Assembly: GCA_038521825.1 (NCBI GenBank)
Contig: JBCBKL010000005.1
Coordinates: 1-64,000 of the forward strand
Reading direction: 5' to 3'
Length of the DNA stretch: 64,000 nt
Source: JBCBKL01 sp038521825
GTDB taxonomy: Bacteria > Pseudomonadota > Alphaproteobacteria > Rhodobacterales > Rhodobacteraceae
Part shown: piece by piece, positions 16,821-25,437 of the stretch
Numbering within the stretch: the first letter of the stretch is position 1
How the letters are laid out: every line of letters starts with the position of its first letter
Position numbers and translations under genes: made by a program
Notes under the pieces: generated by a model
Seen by the model: the letters and a program-made list of their open reading frames with translations, nothing else
Told to the model about the DNA's origin: nothing
Database searches by the model: none

Positions 16821-17882
16821 ATGCGAACCGACGACTTCGATTTCGATCTGCCCGACCACCTGATTGCCACGCGCCCGGCCAAGCCGCGGTCGTCGGCCCG
16901 CCTGCTCGTGGCGGACCAAGACGGCATTCACGACCAGATCGTGCGTGATCTGCCGCGTTGGCTGCGACCCGGCGACCGGCTGGTGCTGAACGACACCAAG
17001 GTTATCCCTGCCCGGTTGACGGGGACACGGCGTCGCCAGTCCGAGCAGGGTGAAACCGAGGCCCGCATCGAGGTCACGTTGTTGGAGCCCAGGGCTGATG
17101 GGACCTGGGTGGCCCTGCTCAAACCGCTGAAAAAGATCCGGATGGGCGAGATCATCCGCTTTTCCGACGATCTGAGCGCCACGCTTGACGACGTTGCCGA
17201 AGGGCAGGGGCATCTGCGCTTCAATCTTGGCGGAGACGATTTCGATGCGGCCCTCGCCCCGGTCGGGGCCATGCCCTTGCCGCCCTATATCGCTGCCAAG
17301 CGGCCCGCCGATGCGCAGGATCTTGAAGACTACCAGACGATCTGGGCGTGCGAACAGGGCGCCGTCGCGGCCCCCACAGCATCGCTGCATTTCGACGAAC
17401 CGCTCATCGCGGCGCTCAAGGCGCGCGGCATCGAGTTCGCCCACGTCACCCTGCATGTCGGGGCGGGGACGTTCCTGCCGGTAAAGGTCGATGACGTGAT
17501 GCAGCACAAGATGCACGGTGAATGGGGTCGGGTCAGTGCCAAGGCTGCGGCCGACATTGCTGCAACCAAAGCGGCGGGCGGGCGCGTCATTCCGGTCGGG
17601 ACAACAGCGCTGCGGCTGATCGAGACCGCAGCCCGGGAGGGTCAAATCGGTCCATGGGAAGGGGTGACGGATATCTTTATCTATCCCGGCTTTGACTTCC
17701 ATGTCGCCGATGGGCTTCTGACGAATTTTCACCTGCCCCGCTCGACACTGATGATGCTGGTGTCTGCCCTGATGGGGCAGGATCGGATCAACGCAATTTA
17801 TGACCACGCGATTGCACAGAACTACCGCTTTTTTTCATATGGCGACGCATCACTACTTCTGCCGGATCCGGCCAAGGGTTGA
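16821..17882 (+). CDS. queA: tRNA S-adenosylmethionine:ribosyltransferase-isomerase
   Basis: Transfers and isomerises the ribosyl group of SAM onto 7-aminomethyl-deazaguanine in tRNA to give epoxyqueuosine, the penultimate step of queuosine synthesis. It has 353 aa, the usual length. Recognisable segments are LIATRPAKPRSSARLL, LVLNDTKVIPARL, HVTLHVGAGTFLPVK and a C-terminal FHLPRSTLMMLVSAL. The start chosen is ATG 16821 (MRTDDFDFDLPDHLIA), where conservation begins. A TTG at 16785 would overlap the upstream gene. No other queuosine gene is nearby. Confidence 0.95.
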   Translation: MRTDDFDFDLPDHLIATRPAKPRSSARLLVADQDGIHDQIVRDLPRWLRPGDRLVLNDTKVIPARLTGTRRRQSEQGETEARIEVTLLEPRADGTWVALLKPLKKIRMGEIIRFSDDLSATLDDVAEGQGHLRFNLGGDDFDAALAPVGAMPLPPYIAAKRPADAQDLEDYQTIWACEQGAVAAPTASLHFDEPLIAALKARGIEFAHVTLHVGAGTFLPVKVDDVMQHKMHGEWGRVSAKAAADIAATKAAGGRVIPVGTTALRLIETAAREGQIGPWEGVTDIFIYPGFDFHVADGLLTNFHLPRSTLMMLVSALMGQDRINAIYDHAIAQNYRFFSYGDASLLLPDPAKG

Positions 17883-17885
17883 AAT

Positions 17886-17910
17886 GCGACGCCCGCGGGT
17901 CGCTTTGTTC
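17886..17910 (+). terminator. Candidate terminator after queA
   Basis: A short GC-rich hairpin (GCGAC at 17886-17890 pairing with GTCGC at 17899-17903, extended by inner GC pairs across a one-base bulge) is followed by TTTGTTC. It lies just after the queA stop and before the MFS gene. The stem is short, so the call is tentative. Confidence 0.4.
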
Positions 17911-17967
17911 TTCGACACGACTCAGTCCGTGTGAGAGGCGGCAGGTGGAAACCGAAAGGAACGTGGC

Positions 17968-19242
17968 ATGATCCAGGTCCTCCAAAGTGCATGGGCACTG
18001 CTGCTGGGCATGGCCCTCTTGATGGTCGGCAACGGTATGCAAGGGACGCTGCTGGGCATCCGGGGCCAAATCGAAGGCTTTTCGACCTTCGAGATGTCAT
18101 TCGTAATGTCGGCCTATTTTCTCGGATTTCTGGGCGGCAGCTACATGGCGCCGGGGATGATCCGCCGCGTGGGCCATGTGCGGGTCTTTGCCGCCGTAGC
18201 CTCGCTGATTTCCGCGATCCTGATCCTTTATCCCACGTTCGTGCAGCCGTGGATCTGGATGCTGGGCCGCTTCCTGATCGGCTTTTGCTTTTCAGCCGTC
18301 TACGTGACCGCCGAAAGCTGGCTGAATGAGGCAACTACGAACGACAACCGGGGCAAGGCGCTTTCGCTTTACATGATCGTCCAGACGCTTGGGGTCGTGG
18401 TCAGTCAGGCGCTTCTGCTAACGGCGGATCCGTCCGGATTTGTGCTTTTTGTGATTCCCTCGGTTCTCGTCTCGATAGCAATCACGCCTATTCTGCTCTC
18501 GATCAGTCCGACGCCGGCCTTCGAGACCAGCAAACCGATGACATTTCGTGAACTTGCAAAACGCTCCCCACTGGGGTGTTTCGGCATGTTCATTCTCGGC
18601 GGCGTCTTCTCGGCGCAGTTCGGTATGTCGTCGGTATACGGCGCCGAAGCGGGGCTGAGCGTCGGGCAGATCACCACCTTCGTGGCGACGTTTTTCGTGG
18701 GAGCGGTGATAACCCAGTATCCGATCGGTTGGATCTCGGACCGGATGGAGCGGCGGCTGCTTATCATCATCGTGTCGGGCATCGGTGCGGGGGGGGCAAT
18801 GGTAGGTATGCTGTTCGGGGGTTACTTCCCCCTCTTGCTGGTGTCGGCCTTTATCGTGGGCGGCATGTCAAACCCGCTATATTCCTTGCTGATTGCGCAT
18901 ACGAACGACTTTCTCGACCACGAAGACATGGCGTCTGCCTCCGGCGGTCTGATCTTTATCAACGGCGCAGGGGCGGTGGCCGGACCGCTGATCGTGGGTG
19001 CTATGATGGATCGGGTTGGGCCGCCCGGCTTTTACATTTTTACCGCCGCGCTCTTCGTTATTCTGGTGGCCTTCGCGGTCTATCGCGCGACCCAACGGGC
19101 GGCGGTCCCGGTTGAGGAAACGGGTGCCTATGTGGCCATGGGGCCCGCCACCACAACACGCGTCGGTATGGAGATCGCGCAGGAAGTCGCCATCGAAGCT
19201 GATCAAGACGACACAGCCATGGCAGAAACCCGCCCAGCCTAA
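17968..19242 (+). CDS. MFS transporter, YcaD-like
   Basis: Twelve-helix major facilitator protein of 424 aa with a charged cytoplasmic C-terminal tail. The helix 2-3 region carries GGSYMAPGMIRRVGHVRVFA, a divergent motif A, and ESWLNEATTNDNRGKALSLY matches the conserved loop of the YcaD/YfkF-type group. The substrate is unknown. The ribosome site GAAAGGA precedes the ATG at good spacing. It stands alone between queA and a DUF924 gene on the same strand. Confidence 0.85.
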   Translation: MIQVLQSAWALLLGMALLMVGNGMQGTLLGIRGQIEGFSTFEMSFVMSAYFLGFLGGSYMAPGMIRRVGHVRVFAAVASLISAILILYPTFVQPWIWMLGRFLIGFCFSAVYVTAESWLNEATTNDNRGKALSLYMIVQTLGVVVSQALLLTADPSGFVLFVIPSVLVSIAITPILLSISPTPAFETSKPMTFRELAKRSPLGCFGMFILGGVFSAQFGMSSVYGAEAGLSVGQITTFVATFFVGAVITQYPIGWISDRMERRLLIIIVSGIGAGGAMVGMLFGGYFPLLLVSAFIVGGMSNPLYSLLIAHTNDFLDHEDMASASGGLIFINGAGAVAGPLIVGAMMDRVGPPGFYIFTAALFVILVAFAVYRATQRAAVPVEETGAYVAMGPATTTRVGMEIAQEVAIEADQDDTAMAETRPA

Positions 19243-19345
19243 TGTGTCGCCGTGTTGCATTTCGTGATTCTGTCCCTTCATCAAGATGCGATACGCTTTT
19301 CCTCGTGGGGGAAAGGTTTGGCCCAGGGTTAAGGGAGTGGAAGCC

Positions 19346-19930
19346 ATGATTGGACCGGAAGCCATTTTAGATTTCTGGCTCGATGAATTGGAGCCGAGTG
19401 ATTGGTACAAAGCCGACGGGAAGTTGGATGCCGAGATTGCGGCACGGTTCCGGGAAACATGGGAAGGGGCTGCTCAAGGGCGGTACTCTCTTTGGTTGAC
19501 GTATCCAAGTGGTGTTTTGGCGTATGTGATCCTGACCGATCAGTTCCCCCGCAACATATTCCGAGATGAGGCCAAGGCGTTTGCGACCGATCGCGCCGCC
19601 CTTGCTGCCGCCAAGTCAGCCATCCACAAGCAATGGGATCTGCGCATCGACGAACCGGCGCGCCAATTCTTCTATCTGCCGTTGATGCATTCGGAAAACC
19701 TTTGCGATCAGGACCGTTGCGTGCGGCTGATCTGCGAGCGGATGCCTGAGGGCAAGACCAGCACGCTGTTGCATGCGCAGGCCCATCGTGAGGTCATCCG
19801 CAGTTTTGGTCGCTTTCCGTTCCGCAACCAAAGCCTTGGGCGCCCATCGACCGCCGAAGAGATAGGTTACATGACAGCAGGCGGATACGGCGAAACCGTC
19901 CGCGCATTGCAGGGCCAAGCCGCCGCCTGA
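19346..19930 (+). CDS. DUF924 family protein
   Basis: Protein of 194 aa of the DUF924 (COG3803) family, an all-helical TPR-like fold with no established function. The hallmark segment LTDQFPRNIFRD is intact, and FYLPLMHSENLCDQDRCVRL is also typical. The start is ATG 19346 with AGGGAG eight bases upstream. An upstream in-frame ATG at 19286 lacks a ribosome site. It ends 44 bp before a perfect inverted repeat that precedes lpd. Confidence 0.88.
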   Translation: MIGPEAILDFWLDELEPSDWYKADGKLDAEIAARFRETWEGAAQGRYSLWLTYPSGVLAYVILTDQFPRNIFRDEAKAFATDRAALAAAKSAIHKQWDLRIDEPARQFFYLPLMHSENLCDQDRCVRLICERMPEGKTSTLLHAQAHREVIRSFGRFPFRNQSLGRPSTAEEIGYMTAGGYGETVRALQGQAAA

Positions 19931-19973
19931 TCCGGCGCATATGTCGCGTCAACCTTCCGTTGAGACGTCGCGT

Positions 19974-19999
19974 GAATTAGTTTAACGGTAAACTAATTC
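19974..19999. promoter_or_regulatory. Perfect AT-rich inverted repeat upstream of lpd
   Basis: GAATTAGTTTA at 19974-19984 and TAAACTAATTC at 19989-19999 are exact reverse complements around the four bases ACGG. The site ends 29 bp before the lpd start. It is AT-rich in a GC-rich region and has no T-run, so an operator is more likely than a terminator. The regulator is not identifiable from the window. Confidence 0.6.
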
Positions 20000-20028
20000 T
20001 GGGACGCATCTGAGGCGAGGAATGACCT

Positions 20029-21426
20029 ATGGCCGACAAAAGCTTTGACATCGTCGTAATTGGGGCAGGGCCGGGTGGCTATGTGGCCGCCATTCGGGCC
20101 GCACAGCTGGGCTTGAACGTCGCCTGCATCGAACGCGAACATCTGGGCGGCATCTGTTTGAACTGGGGCTGCATTCCGACCAAGGCGATGCTGCGGTCAT
20201 CCGAAGTCTTTCACCTGATGCACAGGGCTAAGGAGTTCGGTCTCAAGGCCTCCGGCATCGATTATGATCTGGACGCCGTCGTTGACCGGTCGCGCAAGGT
20301 CGCCGGGCAATTGTCGTCCGGCGTCGCGCATCTGCTGAAAAAGAACAAGGTCACGGTGTTCATGGGCGATGCGACGATCCCCGCCAAGGGCAAGGTGAGC
20401 GTCAAGACCGAGAAAGGCACCGAGGATCTGACGGCCAAGAACATCATCCTCGCCACCGGGGCCCGCGCGCGGGAATTGCCGGGGCTTGAGGCCGATGGCG
20501 AACTGGTCTGGACGTACAGGCACGCGCTGACGCCTGCGCGGATGCCGAAAAAACTGCTGGTCATCGGCTCTGGCGCAATCGGCATCGAATTCGCGAGCTT
20601 CTACAATACGCTCGGATCTGAGACGACAGTGGTCGAGGTGATGGACCGGATCCTGCCGGTCGAGGATGCCGAGATCAGCGGTTTCGCCAAAAAGGCGTTT
20701 GAGAAGCAGGGCATGAAGATCATGCAAAAGGCGATGGTCAAGCAGCTCGACCGGGCCAAGGGCAAGGTGACCGCGCATATTGAAGTGGGCGGAAAGGTCG
20801 AGAAGCACGATTTCGATACCGTGATCTCCGCCGTGGGCATCGTGGGTAATACCGAGGGGCTGGGGCTGGAAAAGCTGGGCGTGACCATCGATCGGACCCA
20901 CGTCGTGACCGACGAATTCTGCCGCACCGGGATCGAGGGGCTTTATGCCATCGGCGACATCGCTGGTGCGCCCTGGCTTGCGCACAAGGCCAGCCACGAG
21001 GGTGTGATGGTGGCCGAACTGATCGCGGGCAAGAACAACGTCCACCCGATCAAGCCCGAAAGCATCGCGGGCTGCACCTATTGCCATCCGCAGGTCGCAA
21101 GCGTCGGCCTGACCGAGGCACGTGCCAAGGAAAACGGGCACGAGGTCAAGGTCGGCCGCTTCCCCTTCATCGGCAATGGTAAGGCCATCGCTCTGGGTGA
21201 GCCCGAAGGGATGATCAAAACCGTGTTCGACGCCAAAACGGGCGAGTTGCTGGGTGCCCACATGGTCGGGGCCGAGGTGACTGAACTGATCCAGGGATAT
21301 GTCGTGGGCCAAAAGCTCGAGACGACTGAGGAGGATCTGATGGAAACCGTCTTCCCGCATCCCACGCTCAGCGAGATGATGCACGAAAGCGTGCTCGACG
21401 CTTACGGGCGGGCGATCCACTTCTGA
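20029..21426 (+). CDS. lpdA: Dihydrolipoyl dehydrogenase (E3)
   Basis: FAD-dependent disulphide oxidoreductase of 465 aa that reoxidises the lipoyl group of 2-oxoacid dehydrogenase or glycine cleavage complexes using NAD+. The FAD motif is VVIGAGPGGYVAA, and the redox-active disulphide is GGICLNWGCIPTKA with Cys43 and Cys48. A second NAD-binding Rossmann motif, VIGSGAIGIEFAS, follows, and the C-terminal His-Glu dyad is HPTLSEMMHES. No E1 or E2 genes are in this window, so the gene is uncoupled here from its complex. It is preceded by a perfect inverted repeat and followed by a strong hairpin. Confidence 0.96.
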   Translation: MADKSFDIVVIGAGPGGYVAAIRAAQLGLNVACIEREHLGGICLNWGCIPTKAMLRSSEVFHLMHRAKEFGLKASGIDYDLDAVVDRSRKVAGQLSSGVAHLLKKNKVTVFMGDATIPAKGKVSVKTEKGTEDLTAKNIILATGARARELPGLEADGELVWTYRHALTPARMPKKLLVIGSGAIGIEFASFYNTLGSETTVVEVMDRILPVEDAEISGFAKKAFEKQGMKIMQKAMVKQLDRAKGKVTAHIEVGGKVEKHDFDTVISAVGIVGNTEGLGLEKLGVTIDRTHVVTDEFCRTGIEGLYAIGDIAGAPWLAHKASHEGVMVAELIAGKNNVHPIKPESIAGCTYCHPQVASVGLTEARAKENGHEVKVGRFPFIGNGKAIALGEPEGMIKTVFDAKTGELLGAHMVGAEVTELIQGYVVGQKLETTEEDLMETVFPHPTLSEMMHESVLDAYGRAIHF

Positions 21427-21461
21427 CAAATTGCAAAGTCAAATCCTCAGCCAAGCCATTA

Positions 21462-21497
21462 ACTGATGCCCCGTCGCTCGATCGACGGGGCATCAGT
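21462..21497 (+). terminator. Strong hairpin after lpdA
   Basis: Fifteen-base arms (21462-21476 and 21483-21497) pair perfectly around CTCGAT; the core is GATGCCCCGTCG. It lies 35 bp after the lpdA stop. The following bases (AATGTAGCT) are not a T-run, so it may act as an mRNA-stabilising or Rho-assisted terminator. Confidence 0.7.
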
Positions 21498-21633
21498 AAT
21501 GTAGCTAAACGCTTTGAGTTGATCTTCATTCTTGAACGGAATCTACTTCTGGTAGCGGTCTGTCACAAAAGCTTTGTTTAAGAAACCTAGGGGTGATGAA
21601 ATTGATAATACTTTGAAAACGGAGTTGTTTAGT

Positions 21634-22299
21634 ATGAGATTGGGAATTCTGATAGGAATTGTTTCGTTATTTGTCCCGATGATTGGGCAAGCCGCAACCG
21701 TATACCTAAACAAGGACAACATATCGGTCAGCGTAGGCTCCAACACCGGTCCTGGATCGTCTAATAATACGTTTAGTGGCGGCCAGACCATTGAAAAGGT
21801 TATAGATGCGCCAGCTGCCGACGCGGTGGATGATCACAATCAAACAACTCATATTTGGTACTCTTTCCCTGATCCGTCAGATGGCCTCGAACTGATCTTT
21901 GACTTCGGTGTTTCCTACGATATCGCAACTTTGCATTTCTGGAACTATTTCGGAGAGAGCTTTGATGTCGACCAAGTGGATTTCTCATTTTTCAACTCTT
22001 TGGGCGATCTGATCGGCACTGAGACAATTCTTCCTCCGCTCGGTTCTTCAACAGGCAACCTCGCCACAGATATCGCGCTGGTCTCTCCGCTGAATACGCG
22101 CACCGTTTCGGCGTTTCTAACCGGCACGAATGGTCAGGTCGACTTCCAGAACATCGGTTTCACGGCTGCTGTTTCCGACCCAAATCTGGACCCAGAAGCA
22201 CCGATGAGTGCAGTTCCACTCCCAGCGACCGGTTTGATGATGCTCTCACTTCTCGGTCTAATATCTGCTGGCGGACGACGCTTCGGGTCGCGGGCCTGA
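21634..22299 (+). CDS. Exported protein with VPLPA-CTERM sorting signal (1)
   Basis: Surface or exopolysaccharide-associated protein of 221 aa. It has an N-terminal signal peptide (LGILIGIVSLFVPMIGQA), a beta-rich middle part of unknown function, and a C-terminal tripartite tail: SAVPLPATG, a hydrophobic helix, then GGRRFGSRA. This is the VPLPA variant of the PEP-CTERM signal processed by an exosortase. No exosortase gene is in the window. I start at ATG 21634, with GGAG nine bases upstream, because it gives a clean signal peptide; an in-frame ATG at 21574 adds a charged leader. The base composition is visibly AT-richer than its neighbours, suggesting acquisition. Confidence 0.82.
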   Translation: MRLGILIGIVSLFVPMIGQAATVYLNKDNISVSVGSNTGPGSSNNTFSGGQTIEKVIDAPAADAVDDHNQTTHIWYSFPDPSDGLELIFDFGVSYDIATLHFWNYFGESFDVDQVDFSFFNSLGDLIGTETILPPLGSSTGNLATDIALVSPLNTRTVSAFLTGTNGQVDFQNIGFTAAVSDPNLDPEAPMSAVPLPATGLMMLSLLGLISAGGRRFGSRA

Positions 22300-22380
22300 C
22301 GCGCTGCCGCGGCAAATGAAGCCTTTTCCGCCAAGGCCCGGTTTGGCTGGGCGTCTGCCCAAATCTCAGTTCGCTGACTA

Positions 22381-22788
22381 TTAACTATACGCGATCATCC
22401 GGCCGCTGATCAGCGCGGCCGGCCACAAGATCAGCGAAAGCGCGGCGGTTGTACGAGACGGGGCGATCCGCGTCAGGTGCAGCGCCGCGTTGATAAGGGC
22501 GACGCAGATCAGTGCAATCTTCAGCCGGAACCACCCGTTGACGATGTATTCGCTGGCCTGCGCGATGAACAAGAGCGCGCCGCAGCTTACGGCGATCACG
22601 AAACCCACGATTGCATAGAGCCTCAGCCACGGTTGCTGCCATCCCCGCAGCACCGCAAAATCCATCGGAATGACGCTGCCCACCAACAGAGCAATCCCAA
22701 GGATGTGCCCAGCATTGACCAACGGGTAAATCCAGCGCGAGCGCCGAAGAAACGCCGCAAGATCGGATGCTTCAACGGTCTCGATCAC
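22381..22788 (-). CDS. Four-helix membrane protein, DUF6644-like
   Basis: Membrane protein of 135 aa with about four hydrophobic helices (NAGHILGIALLVGSVIPMDF, AIVGFVIAVSCGALLFI, and two C-terminal ones). A His sits in the first helix, as in proteins that bind heme or metal in the membrane, but no function is known. The start overlaps the stop of the upstream DUF6152 gene by four bases (ATGA), so they form a coupled pair; the combination is recurrent in proteobacteria. The DUF6644 assignment is from memory of that pairing and moderate. Confidence 0.7.
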   Translation of the reverse strand: MIETVEASDLAAFLRRSRWIYPLVNAGHILGIALLVGSVIPMDFAVLRGWQQPWLRLYAIVGFVIAVSCGALLFIAQASEYIVNGWFRLKIALICVALINAALHLTRIAPSRTTAALSLILWPAALISGRMIAYS

Positions 22789-23150
22789 ACGCGGTCTGGG
22801 TACAGAACATATTCCTGGCCAGCGATCACCACGACCTCAGCCTTGACGATCAGCTGTTCGGGATCGGCGTGCCGCTGGCCCCGCACGGTCAATTCAGCGC
22901 CCGGCGCCATCATGTCATCGGTCAGGCCCGCCCGTTCGTTGCGCCAGGGCTGGCCCACTTCGGCGGTCCAGATCTCGCCATCCGCATCGATGGTCAGAAC
23001 GCCGTGCGGATTGCCCAGACGAGCTGCGGTCACGATGCCGGTCAGTTCGAACTCTCCCGAATCTGTCCAGCGCCAGCCGTGATGGGCAAAGGCGGGGGCG
23101 GCCAGTGCTGCCGCTAGTCCCGTCAGAATTGTACGTCGGTTTGCAACCAT
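22785..23150 (-). CDS. DUF6152 family exported protein
   Basis: Protein of 121 aa with a twin-arginine-like N-terminus (NRRTILTGLAAALAAPAFA) and a mature domain starting HHGWRWTDSGEFELTGIV. That HHG and the beta-rich OB-like body match the DUF6152 family. The function is unknown; the two His at the mature N-terminus could bind metal such as copper. It is translated just upstream of a small membrane protein with ATGA overlap. About 370 bp of noncoding DNA separates it from the divergent VPLPA-CTERM gene. Confidence 0.8.
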   Translation of the reverse strand: MVANRRTILTGLAAALAAPAFAHHGWRWTDSGEFELTGIVTAARLGNPHGVLTIDADGEIWTAEVGQPWRNERAGLTDDMMAPGAELTVRGQRHADPEQLIVKAEVVVIAGQEYVLYPDRV

Positions 23151-23523
23151 TGCGCTCTCCTTTTCGACGCTGCCAGACTATCGCATGGATCATCATGTTC
23201 ACGCACAAAGCCGTGAAGTGGCGACCCGCCGCACAGCATCACCCGATTCTATTATGGCGAGAATATGGCGGTGGAATCGTCCGAAATTGTCGCCTGTTGC
23301 AGCGCAGCAAGCCCCTCATCTGCTTAACTTTTCCGCTGATGGCCCCAATTCCGACACCAAATGGGGGATTTCCGCTCATATTGTGGTGACGCCTGAGCCG
23401 AAATCGGCCAACGTAGCTGCGCAAGATGTAAATCGATGTGTGACCAGTAATCTACCTACGCATTCGCACGTTAAAGGATACATGGGGCGATGAGTTGCGC
23501 CCTTGGTTTAACGGGAGACTATA
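23151..23523. other. Noncoding gap between DUF6152 and a VPLPA-CTERM gene
   Basis: No convincing gene is seen in 373 bp. It must hold the two divergent promoters. GGGAGA precedes the rightward ATG, and AGGAGA... on the other strand precedes the DUF6152 start (GGAGAGCGCA). I see no strong inverted repeat or RNA element. Confidence 0.6.
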
Positions 23524-24120
23524 ATGAGACGACTATTAATGATCGCCTCTCTGCTCGTGGCGAGCATTGCAGCGACGCTTTCAAGCGCCGCGACAGTGCC
23601 AATCCTTCCCACGGGCACGACGTCGGTTGAGGTTACGGCGCCTATTGGTGCTTTGGGCCTTGGTGCGACGCCGCTGGGGACGGCGACGGTTAACACGGCC
23701 GGTGCGAACCCGGTTTTCGACTTTCCGATCACGGGCGGACTGGTCGATACCACCGCGGGCGCTCTGATCGAACACAATGGCAGTGGCGTTGAACTTTTTG
23801 CCACGGCTTCACCATCGACAACCCTGTCGTTGGAGAATTTCCTGATCGACACAGATGCTGGAACGGTTTCGGGTCTGGTGAACGGCGTTGCGAACGCGGT
23901 TCTCTTTGATTTCGGCACAGTTGACCCATCGGGCATCCAGCTGACGATCTCCGGCTTTTTGGCCGGCGCGCTGACCACCACTTTTGGCGCACCAAATCTT
24001 TCCGGTGTCGAATTCGGCATCGCGAACACGGCACCTGAAACAGCCGTTATTCCGCTCCCCGCAGGTGGTGTTCTGCTGCTGAGCGGATTGGGTTTCCTCG
24101 CGCTTCGTCGTCGCGCCTGA
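23524..24120 (+). CDS. Exported protein with VPLPA-CTERM sorting signal (2)
   Basis: Protein of 198 aa. The signal peptide (RLLMIASLLVASIAATLSSA) is followed by a low-complexity beta-rich domain of Thr, Gly, Val and Leu. The C-terminus is PLPAGGVLLLSGLGFLAL followed by RRRA, an exosortase-type sorting tail. It is unrelated in sequence to the first VPLPA protein except for the tail. Such proteins are cleaved at the inner membrane and released to the cell surface or matrix. GGGAGA precedes the ATG. The downstream MFS gene starts 51 bp later, with a hairpin between them. Confidence 0.82.
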   Translation: MRRLLMIASLLVASIAATLSSAATVPILPTGTTSVEVTAPIGALGLGATPLGTATVNTAGANPVFDFPITGGLVDTTAGALIEHNGSGVELFATASPSTTLSLENFLIDTDAGTVSGLVNGVANAVLFDFGTVDPSGIQLTISGFLAGALTTTFGAPNLSGVEFGIANTAPETAVIPLPAGGVLLLSGLGFLALRRRA

Positions 24121-24137
24121 ACCTGCATTGCAATCAA

Positions 24138-24167
24138 CCTCCGCTTCTGAGAAATCAGTGGCGGAGG
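24138..24167 (+). promoter_or_regulatory. Hairpin that buries the ribosome site of the MFS gene
   Basis: CCTCCGC (24138-24144) pairs with GCGGAGG (24161-24167). Inside it CTGA (24147-24150) pairs with TCAG (24155-24158) around a GAAA tetraloop. The 3' strand contains GGAGG, the likely Shine-Dalgarno of the MFS gene starting at 24172. It may serve as a terminator for the VPLPA gene, or as a translational gate. Confidence 0.55.
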
Positions 24168-24171
24168 CCGC

Positions 24172-25335
24172 ATGCAGACCACACCTTTTGGCACAGTCTT
24201 GGCACTTTGGGGCGCAGGTCTCGGCGCTGCCGCGCAATATGCCAAGGTCAGTGTAATCTTCGACCAACTTCCGACCATATATCCCGACGCCGGTGCATCG
24301 ATTGGTTTCATCGTCTCACTAGTTGGCATGGTTGGCATCGTCCTCGGCGTTGCTGCGGGGCTTTTGGTGGCGCGCATCCGCTATCGGCGCGCGCTGCTTT
24401 GGGCGCTATGGGTCGGGGCAGGGGTGTCACTGCTCGAAGCGTTGCTGCCGCCGCTGCCGCTCATGCTGGGATTGCGGGCGCTTGAGGGGATGTCGCATCT
24501 GCTGATCGTGGTGGCCGCACCTACCCTGATCGCCCAGATCAGCGCCGAGCGGCATCGCGGCCTGACCCTGACGTTGTGGAGTACCTTTTTCGGCGTGGCC
24601 TTCACGATCCTTGTCTTCGGAGGGCTGCCATTGGTCGAGGCGCAGGGTATTTCGGCGCTGTTCCTTGCGCACGGAATCTGGATGGTGGCCTTTGCGCTGA
24701 TCCTCGGGCTGACGCTGAAACCGCTCGGGCTCGCGCCGCCAACCGAGCGGCTGACCTTGGCGAGCCTCCTTCAGGATCATCTCGCGATCTACCGGTCGCC
24801 CCGCATGGCTGCTCCCGCTGCAGGGTGGCTGTTTTATACGTTCTGTTTTCTCGCGACGCTAACCGTCCTGCCCCCCTACATGCCCGACGGGGCACGGGCG
24901 CTGGTGCTTGGGGTTATGCCACTGACCTCGATCGTTGTTTCGATGACGCTTGGGGTTGGGCTGTTGCGGGTCATCACCGCCATTCAGGTGATCCAGCTGG
25001 GGTTCGGCCTGACAATACTGTCGCTAATCTGGCTGCTGATGGCGCCCGGGGCGCCGGTGGCCTGCATTGCATGGGCCTCGGCCGTGGGGCTGGTGCAGGG
25101 GGCCAGTTTTGCCGCCGTTCCGGAATTGAACACCACAGCCGAAACGCAGGCCCGCGCCAATGGCGCGATGGCGCAGATGGGCAACCTTGGCAATACGATC
25201 GGCACGCCCGCACTGCTCGCCATCATGGGGCTGTCGGGGTATGCTGGGCTGATCTGGACCACGATCGTCGTTTTTGCCGGCGGCATTCTGATCCACTTGT
25301 GGATGGCACAACGCCGCAAACGCATCGCTTATTGA
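24172..25335 (+). CDS. MFS transporter
   Basis: Twelve-helix major facilitator of 387 aa. The first helix starts almost at the N-terminus (GTVLALWGAGLGAAAQYAKV), and the C-terminus ends in a short basic tail (AQRRKRIAY). The motif A region (LLVARIRYRRALLWALWVG) is degenerate. I cannot assign a substrate; family members of this size include sugar, metabolite and drug carriers. Its ribosome site GGAGG lies inside a hairpin. It ends 102 bp before uvrA and its SOS box. Confidence 0.83.
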   Translation: MQTTPFGTVLALWGAGLGAAAQYAKVSVIFDQLPTIYPDAGASIGFIVSLVGMVGIVLGVAAGLLVARIRYRRALLWALWVGAGVSLLEALLPPLPLMLGLRALEGMSHLLIVVAAPTLIAQISAERHRGLTLTLWSTFFGVAFTILVFGGLPLVEAQGISALFLAHGIWMVAFALILGLTLKPLGLAPPTERLTLASLLQDHLAIYRSPRMAAPAAGWLFYTFCFLATLTVLPPYMPDGARALVLGVMPLTSIVVSMTLGVGLLRVITAIQVIQLGFGLTILSLIWLLMAPGAPVACIAWASAVGLVQGASFAAVPELNTTAETQARANGAMAQMGNLGNTIGTPALLAIMGLSGYAGLIWTTIVVFAGGILIHLWMAQRRKRIAY

Positions 25336-25359
25336 CATCTGATGACAGCAGGCGGGTGT

Positions 25360-25374
25360 GTTCACGCTGCGTTC
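25360..25374 (+). promoter_or_regulatory. SOS (LexA) box of uvrA
   Basis: GTTCACGCTGCGTTC fits the alphaproteobacterial LexA site GTTC-N7-GTTC exactly and lies 64 bp upstream of the uvrA start. uvrA is a standard SOS gene in this class, so position and target agree. Confidence 0.85.
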
Positions 25375-25437
25375 TCTTTTTTGGATTGGAGAATCCTCGC
25401 CCGGGATTTATGTCTAGAGCGTTAATGGGGGCAGAGC

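Noticed and set aside
20197..21429. Leftward frame of 410 codons
   Set aside because: It is the antisense shadow of lpdA, common in GC-rich DNA.
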